DNA from: Hyparrhenia diplandra | Taxonomy: Eukaryota > Streptophyta > Magnoliopsida > Poales > Poaceae | NCBI GenBank assembly: GCA_015847255.1 | Contig: JADLZK010013170.1 | Span: forward strand, 186,001 to 250,000 | DNA length: 64,000 nt | Reading direction: 5' to 3' | Position numbers and translations under genes: made by a program | The notes under the pieces: model-generated | Told to the model about the DNA's origin: nothing | Seen by the model: only the letters and a program-made list of their open reading frames with translations | Databases searched by the model: none | In this document: positions 45,838 to 55,850 of the stretch, piece by piece | Layout: the number at the start of each line of letters is the position of its first letter | Position numbering within the stretch: the first letter of the stretch is position 1

Positions 45838-46300
45838 GTGTCCTCGGGGGTTCTTGTGTGGTTTTGGTAATTGAGTGACAACATTAGGTGAACTAATATG
45901 TGTGATTATGAGAATACACAAAATTAGTTCACAAATGATGATACAACGAAGGAGCTTATTGAATATGATACATGGAGTCATATGACCAAGGTGGAGAAAA
46001 TCAAGATAAGACATGGGTCGATGGACCAGTTGCAAGTTTGAAGGGCAAGTCGAAGGCTTTGAAGTGATGGACCGCGAGCCAGTGAAACTTGGGCAAGACT
46101 TGGCGCCGATGGACCGACAAAATGGTGAAGAGGAAGTGAGGTCAAGATTGATGGACCAATATGGTCATGTGATGATATGGAGTGGATCATATCATTGTTA
46201 ATTGTCTGGCTGCAAGTGTTGCATTGATACTGAAGGACATGGAATGGAATGCGCAAGGCAAAGGTAGAACTTAGGGCATTTCATTTCAGTGGTCTAAGGT
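45838..46300. mobile_element. LTR-retrotransposon-like fragment
   Basis: GTTTTGGTAATTGAGTGACA, CTAATATGTGTGATTATGAG and repeated GATGGACC phrases resemble LTR sequence common in grasses. Ends and coding parts are absent. This is a fragment by inference only. Confidence 0.35.
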
Positions 46301-49300
46301 TAAATGCACAATTTATTTTAATATATATTTATGAAGTTAGCACTGGAGGATAAAAAAAGGAAAGAAAAAAAGAACCGTTAACTAAATTTCAGGTTATCCC
46401 ATATGTATTTCCGGGAAAGGGCTCTATGTTGGTTGAGCCATTGCCTCATCCCTTCGCGTTTTAAGAGTGTGTTGCTGGAAATATATACCACCTGAGCTGG
46501 AATTTCGTGTGTGGGAGAGAGCCGTTGTTCCTGCAACTATTCTTGGCGGGCCTAATTGTCAGCGCATGCAAGACCGAGAGAGGAAAAGAGAGTCATTGCT
46601 TGTCTGCTGCCTTGTTTGACATTATTATAGATGGCCACGAGGTCCAAGGCACAAAGGCATGGCCCATGGCCCTACGATTTGTCCTAGCCCAAAGAAGCCA
46701 CGGGCACGGTGGCCCAACCCGAGGCACCAAGCCGTGCATGGGCCGCCACCATGGCCCATGGCACGGCACAACCAAAAGGCCGGCGACGGCGTGCCCGGTG
46801 CCTAGCCCGGGCCCAAGAGCCTATTTGCACTTAAAGCCCAACAGACCATCACATCCTCTCCCTATTCCCTAACCCTAATTTCGATCTCCACCACCCCGGC
46901 CGGCCGCAGTCCCTCTCCCGCATCCAGCGCCGCAAGCCGTGACAACGCTCCATGATTCTCCATTTCCCCCTCGTGAAACCGGACGCTGCGCCCGGCTGCC
47001 CTACTCTGCCGCCTCGCCGGCCGCCCCGGCCGCTCGCCCGCTTCCTCCCCGGTCTCGCCCGCTCACCGGCCTCGCCACACACCGGCGGTCGGTGGCGACA
47101 TCGTGGTGCTAGCGAGGCCCAACAACCATCGTCCGTCTCGTTTCTTTTCGTGAGCGCCGCCACAACTAGAACTAGAACACAAACACAACACCAGGAGCAA
47201 CCACCCACGACGGAGACAGCAGAGGCTCGGGGCTCATAATTGACCGCGACGGCGGTGGCCGGGATCGGGCGCCCCTCATGCTAGCGTGCTGTCGGGCCTC
47301 TCCTGCTAGCCATGCTGTCGGGCCGGCCTGAATGGCCTAACAGGTCTTGCCTAGGACGTAGGCCAGTCACGAACCCGCCTCGGCACGGCCCGACAGGCAC
47401 GACGACCCGAGGCGGCACGATGCCAGGCCGGCGCGGCACGACCCAATGGCCATGTATATTTGCCGTGAGAGAACAGGGAGCGCTTGGGGGCCACTTGCAT
47501 GCATGCATTTTGACTTTGCATGACGACGTGAGAAGGAAAAAGCATGTGGAGAGAGAGGCGCGTGTCTGCTGACCGCTCGTTTTCCTTTTCATAACTACGA
47601 CTGTCCGTGCGTTGCGACACGAGGAAGAAAAAAAATCATAAAAAAACATGGTTGTGACGGACGGGAGCAAGAAAAAATCATAAAAATACATGGTTCATTG
47701 TGCAAAGCAAATGTAAAATAATAGTATCACATCACAATTTTATTCACAAGAAAAATTGTTAAAATGATAAACTATGACTTCGAGCTTGCGACGCCCATGC
47801 GGCAACGCATACGACTCCCTAGCATCATATCCCAATCGCGAGCTAGGAAACCCTAACTAAAGCCACAACCCCCCATGGCACATCTTCTCTTGACCGTGCT
47901 TCTCAAGACCATGTATGTAGGTGGAGGCTGCAAGCTAGCAGAAGTCGAGGATGAGACACAAGGCGATGCATAAGAAGTCAATGAGAAGGATGCAACACCT
48001 GATCTACTTTTGAAACATCTAGACATTGCAACATACGACAAAAAATAGATGAAATATTTGGAATATGCGTTTGAAAATAGATGAAACATTTGAAATATGT
48101 GTTTGAAACAGTTGCAAAACCAACTAAAAACACTTGAAATCATATGCAAATATGTACGTCTCTCATTCTAGATGCCCTGCCGGCTCCGAGAGAGAAAATG
48201 CAACAGAAGTGGAGGAGATGAGAAATGCAACCCTACATATATACCTTTGAAACATCCAAAAACATGTTGCAACAAACAACGGATGGCTACTAAAACATTA
48301 AAAAAAAAAAACATCTAAAACCCTCTTGAAAAACTGTTGCAACCCGTCGCAACATCCGAACAAAATGCATGTAACATATGTGTGAAACAAATGCAATATC
48401 TAGATAAACACAACTCCAACATGTGTAAAAAAAAAAATGAATAAAACAAATTTCCTAAACATCCCTCTTAAACAATTGCAACATCCATATGAGTATCTTT
48501 GAAACATACCTCTAAAAACAATTTGAAACAATTGAAACGAACAACCTGAAACATTGGGGGAGGCGCATGGAGTAGGTTGACACCGCCGAGGTCGGGAAGG
48601 CCGTCGTGTCGCGCTAGGGGCGCCCCCACGGGAAGGACGACACATCGGGTGGGTCGACGCCGCCGAGGCGGGGAAGGACCCGTCGGGTGAGGGAGCTCGG
48701 TCGCCGAGGATGATGCCGGGCGGGGAGGGCGCCACGCCGTGCCAAGCAGTCCCCATGGGGGAGGACGCCGCGCTGAGTAGGTCGACACGCCGAGGCCGGG
48801 AAGGACGCCGCGCCACGCCGGGCGCCCGCGGGATGATAGTGGTAGGGAGGACGGGCGTAAGTGGAGGCAACCCTGCCGAGTGGGGTGGAGGGGCGCCCGT
48901 CGCAAAATTAGCACGGTGAGGATGGTGTTTGGATGAGGACGACCAGCGCGGACAAGTGGCTATGGCACGTGTTTGAATTTGTTAGGTGTGGGTGGTGGTG
49001 CGGTAAAGGTGACTTGGGCCGGATTACAACCGTCCGGAGCATCGTGACATAGGTATCTAACAATTATTGTAATTTCCGTAATTGTCGTATCTCCTTGACC
49101 GCACACAATAGAATTAGTAATGTATATATATCGTTTATACATTGGAGACACAGCTGCAAACTAGGGGTGTGTTTAGGTCACGAAAAAAAGTGAACCTAAA
49201 AAGTGCTACAAGTTACATCTGCTAATCGAATCTTTTGACGCATGCATGGAGCATTAAAAATAGATAAACAAAAAGTTAAATTGCACAGTTTAAATTTGGA

Positions 49301-49800
49301 AAGTGAGAGACAAATCTTTTGAGCCTAGTTTATCCATTGTGGAAAAATAGATAAACTAAAAAGACTTTTTTTAAAACAAGTTCAACCACTCGCCTTATTC
49401 AAAAATTTATGCAAAATAGTGAGAGACAAATTTTTAAGTTCTAAAGAATTTATTTCCATTTTACGCAAATTTTTGAAAAATAATTACTTTAAAAAGTCAA
49501 ACAAACTAAAAGGTGTTACGGGTTAACCCAAATATTTCACTAATTAGACCCTCGTTTGGTTTGAAATAAGTTACTGAGTTATAAAACAAGTGACCTAAAA
49601 ATCAAAGACTGTTTGGTTGCAAATAACTTATAAGTTGTTCTATGCATATAAAAGGGGTGACTCATATGTTTCAAGTCTTATTGCCTATATATAAGTCTCA
49701 TGACTTAATAAGTCATTCTTTGTTTTACAAAATAAGTCACTTATTTTATTTTTTATAACTTATAAGTAGGAGACTTATTTAAAAGCAAACAGCGCAACAC
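46300..49800. other. Transposon-derived intergenic region without a supported gene
   Basis: 46650-47460 has many GGGCC/GGCCC, CACGGCC and CGGCACGAC phrases in both orientations, a pattern also seen at 62985-63200, as in sub-terminal parts of hAT-like elements. 47585-47620 holds a degenerate Helitron-like end (GTCCGTGCGTTGCGACACG). 48000-48560 repeats TTGAAACAT / GCAACATC phrases many times and is followed by a GC-rich block to about 48920. 49163-49800 contains two MITE-like AT-rich stretches, one with the phrase GACGCATGCATGGAGCATTA known from grass MITEs. Confidence 0.4.
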
Positions 49801-49948
49801 CCTTACACTATAGGGTTTGTCGATACGCACATCCACTGCTCCTCGATGAACAGAATTTTTTTTAAAAAAAAAAAACTCCAGAATCTGACGATGCACACGG
49901 ACGGACAGACTGGGAGATAGCCGGTGGAGAATCCGTTCCTTTTTCTTC

Positions 49949-51627
49949 CTACTCCGCTGCGAAGACAGACGGCAGCAGTCTGGGTGCTGGGCGGACCATC
50001 AACGGCACGGCGCGCTGTAGAGTGAGCCCGTACGCCTCCTCCATGTCCAGCTTGTCCGCGGTCATGCCGTCGGCAAGGTCCCAGTCCATTGCGTGCACGA
50101 GCGTGGCCGTCATGAGCGTCACCATGCGCAGTCCCCAGCTGAGCCCCGCGCAGATCCTCCGGCCGGCGCCGAACGGGATGAGCTCGAAGTCGCTCCCTTT
50201 GACGTCGACGCCCGCATGCTTGCCGCCGGACAGGAAGCGGTCCGGCTGGAACTGGAGCGGCTCGTCGGGCCACGCCTCCGGGTCGCGGGCGATCGCCCAC
50301 ACGTTCACCAGCAGCGTGGAGCCGGCCGGGATTCGGAACCCGTCCACCTCGCACTCCTCGGCGGCCAAGTGGGGCAGCGACAGCGGCGTCGACGGGTGCA
50401 GCCGGAACGTCTCCTTGATCACCGCCGTCAGGTACGTGAGCCGCGGGAGGTCTGACTCGGAGACCAGGCGGTCGCGGCCGACGACGGCGTCCAGCTCCTG
50501 CTGGGCCTTCTTGAGCACGTCCGGGTGCCGGATCAGCTCGGCCAGCGCCCACTCCACCGTGCTCGACGTCGTGTCCGTCCCCGCCGTGAAGAGATTCTGT
50601 GGTCACGATATGACCACAAAGTACAAGCATCCACAAATAAGAGGGCGGAAAAACATGTCAGTGTCTCCTTGTGCACGGGAAAGGCCGGAATATTATTTAA
50701 CTCACGAGGAACAGTGCTTTGATGTCCGTCTCGTTGATGATGCAGTCCTCGCCTTCCGCGAGCGATTGCTGGTTGCGCATCTTGGCCAGCAGCACGCTGA
50801 GCAGGTCCTTGCCTTCCTCGGCGGCCTTCCTCTCCCTGATAATCTCATTCATCATATTGTCGTACCTGCGGTGCAGTCGCTTCATCTTGCGGACCACGCC
50901 CTGTGGGTCGAGCCACGCGAGCGCCGGCACGAAGTCCCCGATGTTAAAGACCCCGCCGACCTGCATGAGCTCCACCACCATGTCCTTGAACTCCCTGGCT
51001 TGCTCCCCTCCGTCGACCGCGAACACGCGCCGGCCCACCGTGGCCCGTGCCAGCGTGTTGGTTGTGCAGACGTTGGCCACCTGGCCCAGCGGCACGGCGC
51101 CGTGCTGGTGGTGGTGCTTGACAAGCTTCCCTGACCATGAGCGCCACCTCGCCCTCCCTGATGCCTCGGAGGTCGTCAAGGGCCTTTGCCGAGAAGAGGT
51201 GGAGCGCGCACAGCTTCCGCAGCGCGCGCCACCGGGAGCCGTAGGGCGCGAACACCATGTCCTGGTAGTTGTACGCCACGTGCTTGCCGCCGGAAATGAG
51301 CGGGCGGTTGCTGAAGTTGGCGTCATGGGCGCGCAGGAACTGCGCGGCCACCTTCGCCGACGCGGCCACCACCACCTCGGCGCTGCCGAACCGGAGCCGG
51401 AACAACGGGCCGTACTCTTTCGCCAGCGCGCACATGGTCTGGTGCGGATGAGAGCCCAGCTGCGGCAGGTTGCCCAGCACCGGCCAGCCCCGGGGACCCG
51501 GCGGCAGCGGCCGATTTCCCTTCTTCGCGTCGGCCCCGCCGCGACGGCGGAGCAGGAGGCACCACACCCCGACGGAGAGGGCCAGGAAGCACAGGAGCAA
51601 CGGCGCCAGCGACGCCGACGCGTCCAT
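49949..51627 (-). pseudogene. F3'H: Flavonoid 3'-hydroxylase (CYP75B), single-base frameshift
   Basis: Exon 1 is 51627-50706 and exon 2 is 50596-49949, with a GT-AG intron between; the frame without the extra base would give 522 residues. The enzyme is an ER-bound P450 that adds the 3'-hydroxyl to the flavonoid B ring (naringenin to eriodictyol, toward cyanidin-type pigments and 3-deoxyanthocyanidins). Seen: an N-terminal membrane anchor (LAPLLLCFLALSVGVWCLLL), hinge PLPPGPRGWPVLGN, F3'H-type VVVAAS and VDVKG, I-helix AGTDTTSS, ExxR (KETFRLHP) and the heme loop PFGAGRRICAG. One extra T on the plus strand (51127/51128) turns REL-VKHH into REAC, and the frame stops at 50946-50944 after about 227 residues, before all heme-binding parts. 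The rest is undamaged, so the break is recent or an assembly error. Confidence 0.93.
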
Positions 51628-51642
51628 GGTTTGATGACTTGA

Positions 51643-51703
51643 CTGGCCGCTCGCGCTCGGTTTCACAGGAGGCTGGCCGCTCGCGCTCGGTTCACAGGAG
51701 GTG
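51643..51703 (-). repeat. 30-bp tandem duplication in the F3'H 5' UTR
   Basis: TGGCCGCTCGCGCTCGG followed by TTTCACAGGAGGC and then TTCACAGGAGG occurs twice in a row just upstream of the ATG. Confidence 0.75.
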
Positions 51704-51768
51704 CGCTTGGCGTTGGAGTGAGTGCTGAGCCTGCGGTTATCGAGTGGATCGGAGTGCGTTGTTCATCA

Positions 51769-51775
51769 ATATATA
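51769..51775 (-). promoter_or_regulatory. TATA box of F3'H
   Basis: TATATAT on the minus strand, about 145 bp upstream of the ATG, is the only good TATA match before the gene. Confidence 0.55.
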
Positions 51776-51926
51776 CAGCTGCTACCTAGCGTGCTTCAGG
51801 CTTCACCTACTTGCCTTGCATGCCTCCTGTTTCACTGAGAGGATGCCTGTTTGTGAACCTCTCTTCTTTTTTAAAAAAGTTTTTATTTTACAAAATGGCT
51901 AAAAATAAAATTTAGCTATTAAGTTT

Positions 51927-53051
51927 TTTTTTAAAATCATGAGGAGCACGTTTTTCATTATGAGAAGTGGGAAACATTACAACCCTACAAGGCCGGACCC
52001 TACAAGGCCGGAAGCGAGATGCTCCTAGCATTGCTGGAGAAAACACACGACGGAAGGCGCTGGCTTTACGTTGATGTTTAAAGGTTGTGCCGTGGATTAC
52101 AACAATTGTGCGACTGGAAGGAGCTACGCTATAGGCTAAGCGGCAGGATCGTCCTGCGACAAACGCTCCGCCGTCTTCAACCAAGCACTTGCTGTGCAAG
52201 GAGTAGAGCGCGCACATGGCCTCCTTCTTTTTTCGGGTGGAGGTGGCCGGGTCAATGAATGCCGCCCTGAATTTTTCAACAATCATCGGGTCAGGCATGC
52301 ATGGCGGGATGGTTGTCGGGCCGTCCTCACTCCACTTGCTCAACAGCACACGGCGAGCCTTCTTTTCCGGGTTCGGATCACGGAAGGAGGATTTGGCGGC
52401 CAACCGTGTACTACGTCGTGGCACCCAATCGTCGTCAGCCAGGTTGCGCGGTGCATGAGGCTGCGGGGTGGAAGGGATGATCGGCTCTAGGAGGGGTAGC
52501 GCGATGGAGTCGATGAAGTCGTCCAGCGAGCTCGGCTGGTGCCCGGCCGCCGGTGGTACGGTGGTGACAACCACGTCCTCAGAAGACACCGGATGTGGCT
52601 CGAAGAGAGCAGCAGGTTCCTCCGAAGCAATCGTATGCTCGACGACGGTAGGTGCGGGCGTTGCGTGGGCGGCGGAGCCCGAACGCCAGCCGCTGTGGTG
52701 TTCTCGACGCCCGCAGCCGTGGGAGCAGTCCCGCAGCCGGGCGTGGGCTGGTGAGGGCCGCCCTGGCGCGGCACCGCTTCCCGTCATCCGCCTCCAGCGC
52801 CACAATTGTGGAGGTAGCTGACCGTGGAGAGCAAGCTGGCGCGACATCGACAGCATCCTCGAGCACCTCACCATTCGCGAAGCAGAGCCGGGTCACTCGT
52901 AGTGGTGACAGCGGTGCCGATGACGCCGTCCGGGTCTGCCGACGGATAGCGGCCGGAGTGGACAGGCGCACGACATGGGAGGCGGCGAGCTCATCAAGCA
53001 TCGGGTCGACCCAAACTTGTGGCCACTCACCCTCGTGCACCAAAACAGTGG
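51927..53051 (-). mobile_element. Retroposed non-LTR element with a perfect 19-bp target duplication
   Basis: AAATTTAGCTATTAAGTTT is present at 51908-51926 and again at 53052-53070, flanking 1125 bp. An A-run at the minus-strand 3' end (plus T-run from about 51927) shows target-primed insertion. Minus-strand frames read GEWPQVWVDPMLDELA, then after shifts DDDWVPRRSTRLAAKSSFRD, PNPEKKARRVLLSKWS and MIVEKFRAAFIDPATSTRKK. I recognise the VPRRSxRLAAKS-FRDPNPEK block from LINE-associated ORFs of grasses. No reverse transcriptase is present, so it is truncated or non-autonomous. Confidence 0.8.
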
Positions 53052-53175
53052 AAATTTAGCTATTAAGTTTATCCAACCTATTGGAGTTGCTCTTAGAAAC
53101 AAATAGCTATAGTTGAGTTAGAGGCCATCTCTTAGTGCTCTATTTTATACAATTAGTAAAAGTATTAGGATTAGT

Positions 53176-54778
53176 GTTCTTGGGGAACGCGATCACCTGC
53201 ACCTGGTGATTCATGTCGTTGACCCCCGTGTACAGGATCGCCGGCGTGCCGTCTTTCAGCATCGTCGCCGAGCCGGACCAGCAGCCGTTTTGGTCGGAGG
53301 GGATACTGGGGTAGATGGCCGGCTCCAGCGCGATCCAATTGATGAGGTCGCGTGACACGGAGTGAGCCCACACGATGTTGCCCCATACCGCGCCCTTGGG
53401 ATTGTACTGGTAGAACAAGTGATACCATCCCTTGTAGTACATTGGACCTGCACGTATATATCACAATGTTGAGTTGTCAACCAACTGCTATGCTATTCCT
53501 TTTCTATTTTTTAATATGTTGAAAACGTACTTTGTTACTACTGGATACTCCCTCCGTTTTAAAATAAATCAGCTTCTAGAGTTGTTCTAAGTCAAACTTT
53601 TTTTAAGTTTGACCGTCTTTATAGGAAATAAACACCAATATTTATGACATCAAATTAATATCACTAGATACGTAATGAAATATATTTTCATAATATGTTT
53701 ATTTGGTTTCATAGATATTATTTTTTCCTATAAAGTTGGTCAAATTTTTAAAAGTTTGACTTAGGAAAACTCTAGAGGTTGATTTATTTTGAGACGAGGG
53801 AGTAGATAACACTTCAAAATACGCCATTTCATCCTCCCACGAGTAAGAAACACAAGTACAATTAGCTTGTTCATGATACTTGCAGATATTATAGATCCAG
53901 TAGCAGGCAACACAGCACAGGGATAACAATAAAATAACTGGCTTAAAAAATATAAGATAACTGTTAGAAACAGGCTGGGTAAAAAGCGTACCGTTGGGGT
54001 CTGCAACCGATGAGTTTCGCGGCGATCAGAACCGCCAACAAAGACAGGAAGACAGAAAACAACACCATGTTAGAATAAAGTTTCTGCAGCGACCGTATAG
54101 TACTTAATCATATCACAATTCACAAGAACTATTAGCATATAGAGTACTTAATCGATTAAACCCTAGGCATGTGCATTATCATTTTAACCACCACACGGTA
54201 GCTGCAAGTCTTCGTCGTTTGTCCGGCTACCGTCAAAAAGCTTAATAGCTTTTCTGTGAGGCTACATTTTGTTGCTGCTTTTCCAAGATACAGGCATGAT
54301 TTTTTTTTTTTCGAAAGATCCCCATGGGGATGACAAGAGGAGATCAAATTAGTATAATTATCACTGGTATATAAAGTTTTCCGTTCCTACTCCCTGCCAG
54401 CATTCTCTGTCGTCCATGGTCTGACACAATTTAATCGCTTGCAAGTTGCAATACAGCAAGCAACATGAGCAACACGCATATCAAGGTAGCTTTTGATTGC
54501 TTGAAAACAGAGAGAGATTAGAAGAGCAAGGCGCAAAAGGAGACGAATTAAGCGGGAGGAGCGATCCATCCAACTTCTAACTTCAAGAGAAGTAGCTAGC
54601 ATACCGTTGATCCAGTGCATTGGCGGCTGGAAATGGTATCCCGTTCTGAGCAGGGGCTGACAATGGAGGCTGCCACCGGCGGCGGTGCCGCCTCGGCCTC
54701 CAGGCTCATGATACGGGAGGCACCGGCGGCGAGCAGCAGCACCGCCCATGGCGCGAGGACCCGCGGCCGAGTCCCCAA
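53176..54778 (-). pseudogene. Invertase copy 2, truncated GH32 gene
   Basis: Only the 5' part remains on the minus strand: exon 1 54778-54605, mini-exon 54000-53992, and 272 bp of exon 3 (53447-53176) before the duplication breakpoint. Exon 3 encodes PMYYKGWYHLFYQYNPKG, then WSGSAT and the first third of the propeller. Three further defects are visible. The start codon is TTG (plus CAA at 54776-54778) where copy 1 has ATG. One G is missing in exon 1 (CAGGGGCTG against CAGGGGGCTG), which shifts the frame before the NWIND block. All catalytic parts after the nucleophile are gone. Unlike copy 1, its exon 3 acceptor is a normal CAG. Confidence 0.9.
53548..53802. mobile_element. Stowaway-type MITE in invertase copy 2
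   Basis: CTCCCTCCGTTTT and the inverted GAGACGAGGGAG ends with TA target duplications; it is the ortholog of 24045-24299. Confidence 0.85.
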
Positions 54779-55850
54779 TGCGTTTCGAGCTAGGAAGAGG
54801 GAGAGAAGGGGTACGTAATAGAATGTTTTGCATGGATGGTGAGAGCTGAAGACCAGGCATCGGGTTCTGGGGTTTTTATAGGGAGAAAAACTACAGCAAA
54901 GCAACGGCAAGAAGCTAGAGTGGCAGAGATCACGCACTTGGATGGAATAATTGAGCAAGCTATAGCTTAATGGTAGTGTTGCGTTGCGTGCGAGACGGTC
55001 GCGACAAGAATAATCCTAGCTAGCTAAGGTAGTACCAGTGTGTGAAGTCGAACCCGTCAACCACGCACGTACGTACTAGTACGTGTGATCGGCAGACGGT
55101 CCAGGCCCCAACCCAAGGGACACGGACACTATTCATGATTAGCCAATTGGTACAGAATCACCTGATTTTTTTTTTCAAACCTAGGCCTTCACCTGTATTT
55201 TATTAAGAGAAAGATCAAAAGAAAGGCCGAAAGTTCAATACTGTACTCCGCGGCGAGTTGTCTGGAAGCCCACTAGACGAAACACACAATCAATGGCACC
55301 GGCTTTAACGGTAAAGCTTAGAGGGGGTGTGCTAAGTAGGAAACCAAAGTGCGATTGAAGTGGCGGAGACACTAATCTGGCGGGGGCGTGCCATCCAAAT
55401 CCTCCCCCGCAAAGCGGACACAGAGTATGGGGAGGACCTTGCGCACGTTCTCCCGCCTAACGGACGGAAAAGCGTCACGGAACGCCGCTTGGGACCTCAC
55501 GGCGATCGTGGAGTCCGGAGATAGTACTGGATCATCTAAACTACCACATCTGCTATTATGGAAAACTTCAAATAACATATATGTTTTTAAATTAATTACT
55601 CAGTTCTATTAATGTCAATATACTAAACTAGGTAGTAAATATGCATATTGACCCATCAGTAAATTTTGTTACATGTAATTGTTAAACATGAAAAACAATT
55701 TTAATGGTTATGTCTCCTAAAATTCTGGCCCTAGTGGCAGCAAGGACCATTAGTCAATTAATCATCTTTGTGAACCCTGATTAAGCAACATGGACTGGCT
55801 TCATCAGTTGCATAGTGGTTTAGAGTTGTGATGGTGATGTAAGCGAAGGT
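54779..55850. other. Upstream flank of invertase copy 2
   Basis: Matches 25488-26545 throughout, including the A-tailed minus-strand element (55160-55580). At about 55850 it passes directly into sequence that in the left copy lies beyond the solo LTR. No gene is supported. Confidence 0.55.

Noticed and set aside
48400..48914. Minus-strand Pro-rich ORFs of about 150 codons
   Set aside because: They cross a GC-rich, repeat-like block beside GAAACAT repeats; no domain is seen.
50022..51642. Long plus-strand ORFs over F3'H
   Set aside because: They are antisense shadows of the GC-rich P450 exons on the minus strand.
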